From positions 114,842-178,841 of the forward strand of contig NZ_BMHD01000002.1 of assembly GCF_014640535.1 (NCBI RefSeq): 64,000 nt of DNA, read 5' to 3'. Positions 18,787 to 30,126 of the stretch are shown here, piece by piece. The notes below the pieces were generated by a model, which saw only the letters and a list, made by a program, of their open reading frames with translations, was not told the origin of the DNA and did not search any database. Each line of letters starts with the position of its first letter. Within the stretch, counting starts at the first letter, position 1. Source of the DNA: Cnuibacter physcomitrellae (GTDB taxonomy: Bacteria > Actinomycetota > Actinomycetes > Actinomycetales > Microbacteriaceae). A program made the position numbers and the translations under genes.

Positions 18787-19275
18787 TCAGAGCGTCCGCT
18801 CGAGGAGCGCCACCTCCACGGTGCCGCCCTTCGTGGACTGCCGTCCGACCTCGGTGAAGCCGAGGCGGGCATGGAAGGCCATCGACTCCGGATTGGGCGG
18901 GAGCGTGTTGACCTCGCAGCAGACCCTCGCGCGCTCCCCCTCGGCCGCCACGAACGCCTGCTCGTACAGCCCCCGGCCGATGCCCCGGCCGTGCGCCGAC
19001 GGATCGACGACGATCCGGTCCACGTAGAGGAAGTCGGTCGACCGCTCCGAGAACCAGCGGTAGTTCTCGCTCGCGTAGTCCGCGCCCGGCTCCAGCGCGA
19101 GGAGGAAGCCGAGCAGCTCGTCGTCCTCCAGCGCGGCGACGGCGAGGCCGCAGCGCCCGACGAGCGTCCGCAGCTCGGCGATCGTCAGATCGTTGACGGC
19201 GGGCACCGCGTCGGTGTTGAGAGCCGCCACGCGGGCGAGATCGTTCTCGGACAGCGGACGGAACACGATCGGCAC
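18787..19275 (-). CDS. GNAT-family N-acetyltransferase
   Basis: A 162-residue acetyltransferase. Core GNAT features: strand FLYVDRIVVDPSAHGRGIGRGLYEQA, whose HGRGIGRG is the acetyl-CoA pyrophosphate loop, followed by RVCCEVNTLPPNPESMAFHARLGFTEVGRQ, the typical motif B with Asn and the FH..LGF turn. Acceptor unknown. I chose GTG 19275 because it directly precedes IVFRPLSENDLARV, the first strand; the longer open frame to 19389 would add an atypical basic tail overlapping the divergent gene's start region. Divergent from the TIGR03086 gene and convergent with the MprF-like gene. Confidence 0.85.
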   Translation of the reverse strand: MPIVFRPLSENDLARVAALNTDAVPAVNDLTIAELRTLVGRCGLAVAALEDDELLGFLLALEPGADYASENYRWFSERSTDFLYVDRIVVDPSAHGRGIGRGLYEQAFVAAEGERARVCCEVNTLPPNPESMAFHARLGFTEVGRQSTKGGTVEVALLERTL

Positions 19276-19351
19276 GGGATCCGAGCGTACCGGGTGGAAT
19301 ACTCTCCCCTGGACTCGTCTTGACGTGATCGAGCCCCGATCGGAGGTCCCC

Positions 19352-19936
19352 ATGTCCCTCACCCCCGCCTTGACCGATGAGACCACCACCTGGCTGCGTC
19401 ACCAGCGCACCGCCCACCGCGAGTTCGCCACCCGACTCGCTGCGGTGACCGACTGGTCCGCGCCCACGCCCGACACCGAATGGGACGTGGCCGCCCTGGT
19501 CCGCCACGTCATCGAGGAGCAGCAGTGGGTGCCCTGGCTGCTCTCCGGTCTCACCACGAAGCAGGCCCGCTCGCGCCTGGACCGCATCGAGGACGACCTC
19601 CGGATGGAGTGGCATCGATACTCGCTCGCGGCGACCACGGCCTGGCGCGATGCCCAGCCCGGTTCGCGGGTCAACCTCTCGTACGACACGGTCGACGTCA
19701 TCGACTACCTCAAGGAGCAGGTGGCCGACGTCACCATCCACTCCTGGGATCTCGCCCGCGCGGTCGGTGCGTCGGAGGAGCTCGACGAGGACCTCGTCGC
19801 CGCCGTCTGGACGGTGTTCGAGCCGCAGCGCGACACCCTCGAGGCGAGCGGGCTCTATGCCTCCCCGGTGGCGGTGCCCGACGACGCCCCGCTCCTCGTG
19901 CGTCTGCTCGCCGTGACGGGCCGCGACCCGCGATAG
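19352..19936 (+). CDS. TIGR03086-family metal-binding protein (DinB/mycothiol-dependent isomerase-like fold)
   Basis: A 194-residue four-helix-bundle protein of the DinB/maleylpyruvate-isomerase superfamily. WDVAALVRHVIEEQQW (His about 52) and DVTIHSWDLARAVGA (His about 130, Asp about 133) supply the expected metal ligands. These proteins often use mycothiol as cofactor in actinobacteria; the substrate is unknown here. ATG 19352 has GGAGG 5 nt upstream. The C-terminus ends in a perfect 12-bp hairpin shared with the 3' flank. Convergent with the hypothetical membrane gene 21 bp away. Confidence 0.85.
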   Translation: MSLTPALTDETTTWLRHQRTAHREFATRLAAVTDWSAPTPDTEWDVAALVRHVIEEQQWVPWLLSGLTTKQARSRLDRIEDDLRMEWHRYSLAATTAWRDAQPGSRVNLSYDTVDVIDYLKEQVADVTIHSWDLARAVGASEELDEDLVAAVWTVFEPQRDTLEASGLYASPVAVPDDAPLLVRLLAVTGRDPR

Positions 19937-19947
19937 CGGCCCGTCAC
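19913..19947. terminator. Bidirectional hairpin between convergent genes
   Basis: GTGACGGGCCGC (19913-19924) and GCGGCCCGTCAC (19936-19947) are perfect 12-bp arms with an 11-nt loop containing the stop codon of the upstream gene. It lies between convergent genes and has no U-run. Confidence 0.6.
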
Positions 19948-19957
19948 GGGCGCGCGC

Positions 19958-20458
19958 TCAGCGCGAGGCGTACGCCATCGATCCGGGGAGCCGGAGCTCC
20001 AGCGCGTCGGGGTACAGGGCCACGAGCCCGCGTACCGCCGCCTCGAGGCGGCTCCGGAGCCGGTCGACCTCGACGGCGAGATCCTGCGGATGCGCCTCCG
20101 TCGCCTCGATGAACACGTTGCAGGCCGCGACCATCTCGTCGAGCTCGCCCCACGCGGAGGAGGCCGCTCGGAGCTCCGCCCGGGCGGCCCGGACGTCCTT
20201 CCGCAGCAGGCGGATCGATCGGACAGCCGAGTTGAGGTCGGAGGACGGGTCGGCCCGGTCGAGCGTCAGCGGAGGCGCGGTGAAGTCGTGCGCGAGGGCC
20301 CGACGGGCGGCGATCTCGACGATGAGCAGGCGCAGCGCGCTCACCTCGGTGAGGCGCTCGCTGCGCCTGCCTCTCCAGCGCTCGACGGCGAGGGCGATGA
20401 GCGCTCCCCCGGCGACGCTGATGGTGGCGATCACGGCCTGGGCGATGAGGACCTGCAT
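19958..20458 (-). CDS. Hypothetical single-TM protein with coiled-coil-like helices
   Basis: A 166-residue protein. Residues 3-24 form one hydrophobic helix (VLIAQAVIATISVAGGALIALA) followed by a basic patch (ERWRGRRSER), so the rest is probably cytoplasmic. Residues 35-145 are helical and rich in Ala, Arg and Leu (RLLRKDVRAARAELRAAS, VEVDRLRSRLEAAVRGL) and could form a coiled coil. No family recognised. ATG 20458 is the only good start. It sits head to tail after the gatB terminator, so it is probably a separate transcript. Confidence 0.65.
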   Translation of the reverse strand: MQVLIAQAVIATISVAGGALIALAVERWRGRRSERLTEVSALRLLIVEIAARRALAHDFTAPPLTLDRADPSSDLNSAVRSIRLLRKDVRAARAELRAASSAWGELDEMVAACNVFIEATEAHPQDLAVEVDRLRSRLEAAVRGLVALYPDALELRLPGSMAYASR

Positions 20459-20502
20459 GGCTCCACGCTATCGCCGACCACCGACATCCGAGGGATACGA
20501 AA

Positions 20503-20537
20503 AGCGGCTCCCATCAGGTCAATCGATGGGAGCCGCT
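20503..20537 (-). terminator. Intrinsic terminator of the gatCAB operon
   Basis: AGCGGCTCCCATC and GATGGGAGCCGCT are perfect 13-bp arms around a 9-nt loop, 21 bp after the gatB stop, followed on the minus strand by TTTTCG. This is the clearest rho-independent terminator in the window. Confidence 0.9.
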
Positions 20538-20557
20538 GATCGGATGCGGTGGGTCGC

Positions 20558-22060
20558 CTACTCGGCGGAGGCCCGCTCGAGGACGAGCTCGCGCACGCGA
20601 GCCGCGTCGGCCTGACCCCTCATCGCCTTCATCACGGCGCCGATGACCGCACCCGCGGCCTGCACCTTGCCGTCGCGGATCTTGGCGAGGACGTCGGGCT
20701 GCGCGGCGAGGGCCTCGTCGATCGCGGCGATCAGCGCGCCGTCGTCGGAGACCACGGCCAGGCCCCGCGCGTCGACGACCTCCTGGGGCGACCCCTCTCC
20801 GTCGACGACGCCCTCGAGCACCTGACGGGCGAGGCGGTCGGTGAGCGTCCCGGCGTCGACGAGCGCGACGAGCTGCGCGACGTGCTCGGGCGACACGAGC
20901 GTGGCGGCGTCGACCTCACGGGCGTTCGCCAGACGCGAGATCTCGCCCGACCACCACTTGCGGGCGGACTGCGGGGCGGATCCTGCGGCGATGGTCTGCT
21001 CGACGCTGGCGACGAGACCGGCGTTCGCGATGTCCTGGAACTCGAGGTCGGTGAACGCCCACTCGCTCTTGAGCCGTCGGCGACGGGCCGCGGGCGGCTC
21101 GGGCAGAGCGGCACGCAGCTCCTCGACGAGCGCCGCGGAGGGCACCACGGGCAGCAGGTCGGGCTCGGGGAAGTACCGGTAGTCGTCGGCGTCGGACTTG
21201 GGCCGGCCCGCGGAGGTGGCGCCGGTGTCCTCGTGCCAGTGCCGGGTCTCCTGGGTGATGGTGCCGCCCTTGGCGAGGATGGCGGCCTGCCGCTGGATCT
21301 CGTAGCGCACCGCCCGCTCGACCGAGCGCAGCGAGTTCACGTTCTTCGTCTCGGTGCGGGTGCCGAGCTTCTCCTGGCCGCGCGGCCGAAGGGAGACGTT
21401 GGCGTCGCAGCGGAGGTTGCCGCGCTCCATCCGAGCATCCGAGATGCCGAGGGCGATGACGATGTCGCGGATGGTCGCGACATAGGCCTTCGCGATCTCC
21501 GGGGCGTCCTTCTCGGCGCCGAAGATCGGGCGCGTGACGATCTCGACCAGCGGCACGCCCGCGCGGTTGTAGTCGACCAGCGAGTACTCGGCACCCTGGA
21601 TGCGACCGGTCGCGCCGCCGACGTGCGTCAGCTTGCCGGCGTCCTCCTCCATGTGGGCGCGCTCGATGGGCACCGTGATGATCCGGCCGTCGGAGAGCTC
21701 CACGTCGACCTGGCCGTCGAAGGCGATCGGCTCGTCGTACTGCGAGATCTGGTAGTTCTTCGCCAGGTCGGGGTAGAAGTAGTTCTTCCGCGCGAACCGG
21801 CTCGACTCGGCGATGCTGCAGCCGAGCGCCAGCCCGAGCGAGATGCTGTACCGCACCGCCTGACCGTTGACCACGGGCAGCGATCCCGGGAGTCCGAGGT
21901 CGACCGGGGTGATGTTCGTGTTGGGCTCGCCGCCGAAGAAGTTGGGGGCGGAGGAGAACATCTTCGTCTTGGTGTTGAGCTCGACGTGCACCTCGAAGCC
22001 CAGCACGGGCTCGAAGCGCTCGAGGGCCTCGTCGAAGTCCATCAGTTCGTCGCGGGCCAT
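20558..22060 (-). CDS. gatB: Asp-tRNA(Asn)/Glu-tRNA(Gln) amidotransferase subunit B
   Basis: A 500-residue Gat[26 protein letters not shown] is the family opening; [11 protein letters not shown] and [12 protein letters not shown] follow in the cradle domain, and the C-terminal YqeY-like domain ends in [22 protein letters not shown], which binds tRNA. It phosphorylates mis-acylated Glu-tRNA(Gln) or Asp-tRNA(Asn), and GatA then supplies ammonia. ATG 22060 overlaps the gatA stop by one base (TGATG), consistent with translational coupling and fixed stoichiometry. Last gene of gatCAB, before the terminator. Confidence 0.98.
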   Translation of the reverse strand: MARDELMDFDEALERFEPVLGFEVHVELNTKTKMFSSAPNFFGGEPNTNITPVDLGLPGSLPVVNGQAVRYSISLGLALGCSIAESSRFARKNYFYPDLAKNYQISQYDEPIAFDGQVDVELSDGRIITVPIERAHMEEDAGKLTHVGGATGRIQGAEYSLVDYNRAGVPLVEIVTRPIFGAEKDAPEIAKAYVATIRDIVIALGISDARMERGNLRCDANVSLRPRGQEKLGTRTETKNVNSLRSVERAVRYEIQRQAAILAKGGTITQETRHWHEDTGATSAGRPKSDADDYRYFPEPDLLPVVPSAALVEELRAALPEPPAARRRRLKSEWAFTDLEFQDIANAGLVASVEQTIAAGSAPQSARKWWSGEISRLANAREVDAATLVSPEHVAQLVALVDAGTLTDRLARQVLEGVVDGEGSPQEVVDARGLAVVSDDGALIAAIDEALAAQPDVLAKIRDGKVQAAGAVIGAVMKAMRGQADAARVRELVLERASAE

Positions 22061-23601
22061 CAGACCGCCCCTCCCTCTGCAGCAGCCATCTCGCCCGGGG
22101 TCAGGTCGGGCGCCTTCGTCAGGAGCGGAGCCCCCCAGCGCGACTCGAGCAGTCCCTCGACCACGGCGCCGACGCGGTAGAGCTGCGCGTCCTCCCTGGC
22201 AGGGGCGAGCAGCTGGAGGCCGACGGGCAGGCCGTCCTCGGCGGCGAGGCCCACCGGGACGGACATCCCCGGGATGCCCGCCAGGTTCGCGGGGATCGTG
22301 GCGATGTCACCGAGGTACATGGCCATCGGGTCCTCGGTCTTCTCGCCGAGCCGGAACGCGGTCGTGGGCGCGGTGGGCGACACGAGCACGTCGGCCTGCG
22401 CGAACGCCGCCGCGAAGTCGCGCTGGACGAGCGTGCGCACCTTCTGGGCGCTGCCGTAGTAGGCGTCGTAGTAGCCGGCGCTGAGCGCGTAGGTGCCCAG
22501 GATGATGCGGCGCTTGGCCTCGGCGCCGAAGCCCACCTCGCGGGTGGCCGACATGACGTCCTCCACGGTGCCGCCCCCGGGCGGGTTCACGCGCAGGCCG
22601 AACCTCACCGAGTCGAACTTCGCCAGGTTCGACGACGCCTCGGCGGGCATGATCAGGTAGTACGCCGAGATGGCGTACTCGAGGCTCGGCAGGCTGACCT
22701 CGACGATCTCCGCCCCGGCCGACTCGAGAGCGGCCACGGCCTCGCGGAAGCGCTCGAGCACACCGGGCTGGAAGCCCTCTCCGCTCAGCTGTGAGACGAC
22801 GCCGATGCGCAGTCCCTTGACGTCGCCTCGACGGGCCGCCTCGGCCATCGACGGCCACGGGTCGGTGAGCGAGGTGGAGTCGCGGGGATCGTGACCGGCG
22901 ATGACGTCGTGCAGCAGCGCGGAGTCGAGCACGGTGCGGCTGCACGGTCCGATCTGGTCGAGCGACGACGCCAGCGCGATCGCGCCGTAGCGGCTGACGC
23001 CGCCGTAGGTGGGCTTGACGCCCACCGTGCCGGTGAGGTGCGCGGGCTGGCGGATGGAGCCGCCCGTGTCGCTGCCGAGGGCGAGGGGCGCCTCGAAGGC
23101 CGCGACCGCGGCGGCGGAGCCTCCGCCCGATCCGCCGGGGATGCGCTCGAGGTCCCACGGGTTGCGGGTGGGACCGTAGGCGGAGTGCTCGGTGCTCGAG
23201 CCCATCGCGAACTCGTCCATGTTCGTCTTGCCGATCGGCACCAGGCCCGCTGCGCGCACCTTCGTCATGACGGTCGCGTCGTACGGCGGTCGCCAGCCCT
23301 CGAGGATGCGGCTGCCGCTCGTGGTGGGCATGTCGTTCGTGACGATGACGTCCTTCACGGCGAGCGGGACGCCCGCGAGGGCGTGGAGCTGCTCGCCCGC
23401 GGCGCGGCGGCGGTCGATCTCCTCCGCTGCCGCGAGGCTCAGCTCGGAATCGGTGTGCAGGAACGCGTGGACGTCGCCGTCGACGGCGCCGATGCGGTCG
23501 AGGTGCGCGCGCGTGGCCTCGACGCTCGACACCTCGCCCGCGGCGAGCTTCTCGGCCAGGGCCGAGGCGTCGAGGCGGATGATCTCGTGGGCGTGCTGCA
23601 T
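22060..23601 (-). CDS. gatA: Asp-tRNA(Asn)/Glu-tRNA(Gln) amidotransferase subunit A
   Basis: A 513-residue amidase-signature enzyme that releases ammonia from glutamine for GatB. The Ser-cisSer-Lys triad is visible: Lys in [10 protein letters not shown], the cis-Ser and nucleophile Ser in [16 protein letters not shown] and [16 protein letters not shown] 23601 overlaps the gatC stop by one base (TGATG) and is preferred over the adjacent GTG 23604, which lies in the gatC stop region. Middle gene of gatC-gatA-gatB. Confidence 0.98.
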   Translation of the reverse strand: MQHAHEIIRLDASALAEKLAAGEVSSVEATRAHLDRIGAVDGDVHAFLHTDSELSLAAAEEIDRRRAAGEQLHALAGVPLAVKDVIVTNDMPTTSGSRILEGWRPPYDATVMTKVRAAGLVPIGKTNMDEFAMGSSTEHSAYGPTRNPWDLERIPGGSGGGSAAAVAAFEAPLALGSDTGGSIRQPAHLTGTVGVKPTYGGVSRYGAIALASSLDQIGPCSRTVLDSALLHDVIAGHDPRDSTSLTDPWPSMAEAARRGDVKGLRIGVVSQLSGEGFQPGVLERFREAVAALESAGAEIVEVSLPSLEYAISAYYLIMPAEASSNLAKFDSVRFGLRVNPPGGGTVEDVMSATREVGFGAEAKRRIILGTYALSAGYYDAYYGSAQKVRTLVQRDFAAAFAQADVLVSPTAPTTAFRLGEKTEDPMAMYLGDIATIPANLAGIPGMSVPVGLAAEDGLPVGLQLLAPAREDAQLYRVGAVVEGLLESRWGAPLLTKAPDLTPGEMAAAEGGAV

Positions 23602-23900
23602 CACTGCTCCTCACCGAGGATCGCGGTGACCCGGAACCGCGATCCGTCGTGGTCGGGGGCCCCGGCGAGCGCCTGCTCGGTGGTCAGCGTCTCGCCGGGC
23701 ACGTCGTCGCGGAAGACGTTCTCGAGCGGGATGGGGTGGCTCGTCGCCGGCACGTCGGGCGTGGCGACCTCGGAGACCTTCGCGACGTCGTCGACGATCG
23801 AGCGCAGGTCGCTGGTGAGGCTCTGGATCTCGTCGGGTGTCAGCGCGATGCGAGCCAGACTCGCCAGATGGGCGACCTGCTCGGTGGTTATCTCGGACAT
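23601..23900 (-). CDS. gatC: Asp-tRNA(Asn)/Glu-tRNA(Gln) amidotransferase subunit C
   Basis: A 99-residue GatC, the small belt subunit that stabilises GatA on Gat[22 protein letters not shown] is the classic N-terminus (VxHLAxLARIxLT), and the C-terminus holds the extended [11 protein letters not shown] segment that wraps the partners. ATG 23900 is preceded by GGAG 6 nt upstream. The longer upstream open frame has no family similarity and was excluded. Starts the gatCAB operon, about 40 bp after ligA. Confidence 0.97.
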   Translation of the reverse strand: MSEITTEQVAHLASLARIALTPDEIQSLTSDLRSIVDDVAKVSEVATPDVPATSHPIPLENVFRDDVPGETLTTEQALAGAPDHDGSRFRVTAILGEEQ

Positions 23901-23940
23901 GCTGCTCCGTGGTCGGGGACGGCTCGGGGACTGAACGATC

Positions 23941-27462
<3,522 letters not shown>

Positions 27463-27604
27463 CTACGGCGGGCATCCGACAGCGGCCCGGGCGTGTGCGC
27501 AGGCCCGTCGGCCCGCCCGGGAGCGCCTTCCGGGTCGTGACACTGCGGCTTTCGTCAGGTGTGTCGCGGCTCCTCTTCAGAGTCACCGGGCAGAATCGGA
27601 GTCG

Positions 27605-28588
27605 ATGGCCACCCTGATCGACGAGCCCCGCCAGAGCATGCCCACCCGAGCCCCCCGCCGACGCCGCAGCCCGCGGGTCGGGCTCGCGGTCACGTGCGTC
27701 GTGCTCTCGTTGGCGCTGGCCCTGGTGCTCGTCGCGCATCGCTGGATCCCGGACGCCGGTGGCCTCCGGCTCGTGATCGAGTCGGGGCTGCCCTGGCTGG
27801 GGCTCGCGATCCCCGTGCTCCTGGTCTTCGCGCTGCTCTCGCACAGCAAGGGCGCGATCGCGGCGACGGTGGTGCCCGCGCTGGTCTGGGCCGTCGTCTT
27901 CATCCCGGCCATGCTCCCGCTGTCCTGGACCGGGTCGCCCGCCACCGCATCCGACACGCTCACCGTCGCGAGCCAGAACGTGGAGGCCGACTCGGGGACG
28001 GCGGCCGAGTCCGCGACGGCGCTCGCCGCGACGGGCGCTCAGGTGATCGCGCTCCAGGAGATGGACGACGACGCCCGCGCCGAGGTGGACGCGGTCCTCG
28101 ACGACCGCTACGCCTACTCCTACGGGATCGGCACGGTCGGCCTGTGGAGCTCGTACCCCATCGAGAACGCGCAGATGCTCGACCTCGGGCTCGGCTGGCA
28201 GCGCGGCATCGCCGCCGACCTCTCGACGCCGGTCGGGCTGGTGTCGATCTACGTCATCCATGCCGCATCCGCCCGCCCCGACGACCACGCCGACCGCGAC
28301 ACGATGCTCGCGAACCTCGCCGACTACGCCCAGCGCGACCCGAACAGCCGCCTGATCATGATGGGCGACTTCAACGCGGGCGCCTCCGACCGCAACCTCT
28401 CGGCGCTCACGTCGCAGCTCTCCGAGCCCAACCAGTCCGGCGGCGGTCTCGGGTTCACCTGGCCCGCGAGCCTCCCGCTCACCCGTCCCGACCACGTCCT
28501 CGCCCGGGGCATGGAGGCCACGTCGAACACCACGACCCGCGCCGGCGCCAGCGACCACCTCGCCCTCATCACCACCTTCGCCCTCTGA
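27605..28588 (+). CDS. Membrane-anchored endonuclease/exonuclease/phosphatase-family protein
   Basis: A 327-residue protein. After a basic N-terminus, three hydrophobic helices (residues about 26-105) anchor it, leaving an extracytoplasmic EEP-fold domain: LTVASQNVEAD (metal site strand), VIALQEMDDDAR with the catalytic Glu, SIYVIHAASARPDDHADRD, RLIMMGDFNAG (MGDFN) and GASDHLAL (SDH motif). All core residues of the DNase I/sphingomyelinase-like superfamily are present, so it is probably active on a nucleic acid or a phospho-ester outside the cell. ATG 27605 has GGAG upstream. It sits as a plus-strand insert between mnmA and the cysteine desulfurase gene. Confidence 0.85.
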   Translation: MATLIDEPRQSMPTRAPRRRRSPRVGLAVTCVVLSLALALVLVAHRWIPDAGGLRLVIESGLPWLGLAIPVLLVFALLSHSKGAIAATVVPALVWAVVFIPAMLPLSWTGSPATASDTLTVASQNVEADSGTAAESATALAATGAQVIALQEMDDDARAEVDAVLDDRYAYSYGIGTVGLWSSYPIENAQMLDLGLGWQRGIAADLSTPVGLVSIYVIHAASARPDDHADRDTMLANLADYAQRDPNSRLIMMGDFNAGASDRNLSALTSQLSEPNQSGGGLGFTWPASLPLTRPDHVLARGMEATSNTTTRAGASDHLALITTFAL

Positions 28589-28691
28589 CCCCCGCCCCCG
28601 GCGCCGCCCGCGCTCCCGCCCCGCCCCGGGCCGCGCGTCCCGCGCCGCCCGCGCTCCCCGCGCTGAGCGCGCTGCCCGCGCCGAGCGCACT

Positions 28692-28774
28692 GAGCCAACT
28701 CCGGAGATCCGGCTCATCCTGAGGCAACTCCGGAGTTCCACCGGCGTGTCCCGCCGAGAGTCCGGAATTGGCTC
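28692..28774. repeat. 83-bp dispersed palindromic element, copy A
   Basis: Begins GAGCCAACTCCGGA and ends TCCGGAATTGGCTC, terminal inverted repeats matching at 13 of 14 positions, with a third AACTCCGGA core in the middle (GGCAACTCCGGAGTTCC). A second 83-bp copy of equal length lies at 41437-41519. It occupies the 286-bp gap between convergent EEP and nifS-like genes. The rest of that gap (28589-28691 and 28775-28874) is GC-rich low-complexity sequence with no gene seen. It may double as a bidirectional terminator. Confidence 0.8.
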
Positions 28775-28874
28775 GGCTGAACACGGCTGCGCGGCCGCAG
28801 ACGCAGCTGCAACCCCTGCCCGAGCGAGCAGCGCAGAACCCGCAGCGCCCGCAGCGGGGAGCGGGAGCGGACGC

Positions 28875-30059
28875 TCAGCGGGGGCCGGCGGCGAGGCCCG
28901 CGGCGCGGGCGGAGGCGTACGCGGCGGGGAGCGCGGCGACGAGGGCGTCCACGTCGGCGGCGGTGGTGCCGTGGCCGAGGGTGAAGCGGAGCGCACCGCG
29001 GGCGTCGTCCTCCGGGACGCCCATCGCGAGGAGCACGTGCGAGGTCTCCGGCACGCCCGCCGTGCACGCGGAGCCGGTCGAGACGGAGAAGCCGGCCATG
29101 TCGAGCAGGAACAGCAGCGAGTCGCCCTCCGCTCCGGGGAAGGTCGCGTGGACGTTGCCCGGCAGGCGGTCGCCGTCGGCAGGATCCGGACCGCGGAGCA
29201 CCGCATCCGGGACCGCAGCTCGCAGACCCGCGATCAACCGGTCGCGCAGCGCTGCCAGACCCTCGACGAACGAGGCGTGCGACGGCATCGCCAGGGCGCG
29301 AGCGGCGGCGGCGAAGCCCGCCGCGCCCACGACGTCCTGTGTGCCCGACCGCGCGCGCTGCTGGGCGCCGCCGTGGATGAGCGGCTCGACCTCCCAGCGC
29401 CGCGCCAGCAGCAGGGCGCCGACCCCGACGGGCCCGCCGATCTTGTGCGCCGACACGGAGATCGCCGCCGCACCCGAGGCGTGGAGTCCGACGGGCACGT
29501 ACCCGTACGCCGAGACCGCGTCGACGTGTACGGGGACGTCGTGCGCGGCCGCCACCTCGACCAGGGCGCGCACGGGCTGGACCGTCCCCACCTCGTTGTT
29601 CGCCCAGAGGAAGGTCACGAGGGAGACACGCCCCTCGTGGCGGGCCAGCGCCTCCGCGAGGACCGACGGGGACAGGACGCCGGACGAGTCGATCGGCAGC
29701 CACTCCACCTCGGCGCCCTCGTGCCGCTCGAGCCACTCGACCGCGTCGGCGGTGGCGTGGTGCTCCCCCGTCGCCGCCAGCACGACCGGCCGCGGAGCGT
29801 CGGCCTGCCGCCGCCAGTGGAGCCCCTTCACCGCGAGGTTGATCGACTCCGTGCCCCCCGACGTGAACGTGACCTCGACCGGGTCTGCGTCGAGCGACGC
29901 GGCGACCGCCTCACGCGCCTCCTCGAGGACGCGCCGCGCATCCTGACCCTGGGAGTGGATCGACGACGGGTTGCCGACCAGGTCGAGCGCAGCGACGATC
30001 GCCTCCCTCGCCTCGGGGACGAGCGGGGTGGTCGCGGCGTGATCCAGATAGATCGGCAT
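28875..30059 (-). CDS. Cysteine desulfurase (NifS/IscS-type, class V aminotransferase fold)
   Basis: A 394-residue PLP enzyme converting cysteine to alanine and a protein persulfide. MPIYLDHAATTPLVPEA opening, TSGGTESINLAVKG, the GEHHATADAVEWL helix, VHVDAVSAYGYVPV (Asp for PLP), and SVSAHKIGGPVGVGALL with the PLP-binding Lys. The catalytic Cys lies in STGSACTAGVPETSHVLLAMG; the GTQDVVGAAGF loop precedes it. ATG 30059 has AGGAGCACC as ribosome site, which lies inside a predicted leader hairpin. The likely partner is MnmA, 1.4 kb downstream, since group I desulfurases supply tRNA thiolation; no iscU-like scaffold gene is next to it. Confidence 0.94.
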   Translation of the reverse strand: MPIYLDHAATTPLVPEAREAIVAALDLVGNPSSIHSQGQDARRVLEEAREAVAASLDADPVEVTFTSGGTESINLAVKGLHWRRQADAPRPVVLAATGEHHATADAVEWLERHEGAEVEWLPIDSSGVLSPSVLAEALARHEGRVSLVTFLWANNEVGTVQPVRALVEVAAAHDVPVHVDAVSAYGYVPVGLHASGAAAISVSAHKIGGPVGVGALLLARRWEVEPLIHGGAQQRARSGTQDVVGAAGFAAAARALAMPSHASFVEGLAALRDRLIAGLRAAVPDAVLRGPDPADGDRLPGNVHATFPGAEGDSLLFLLDMAGFSVSTGSACTAGVPETSHVLLAMGVPEDDARGALRFTLGHGTTAADVDALVAALPAAYASARAAGLAAGPR

Positions 30060-30060
30060 G

Positions 30061-30121
30061 GGTGCTCCTGACCTCGCCGCAGGGCCCGATTTCGGGCGGC
30101 GGCGAGCACCTCACTACTGTA
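30061..30121. promoter_or_regulatory. Divergent promoter and leader hairpin between nifS-like gene and second glgX
   Basis: TACTGTA (30115-30121) provides a plus-strand -10 (TACTGT) for glgX and a minus-strand -10 (TACAGT) for the desulfurase. The plus-strand ATG is 7 nt downstream (leaderless). On the minus strand the transcript would start near 30110 with a 50-nt imperfect hairpin: GGTGC pairs with GCACC, TCGCCGC with GCGGCGA, and CCCGA with TCGGG, which places the AGGAGC ribosome site in or next to the stem base. A regulatory role is inferred. Confidence 0.5.
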
Positions 30122-30126
30122 AGTCC

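Noticed and set aside
28589..28874. Small gene in the convergent gap
   Set aside because: Short open frames there are alanine/arginine/proline runs from GC-rich DNA and overlap the palindromic element.
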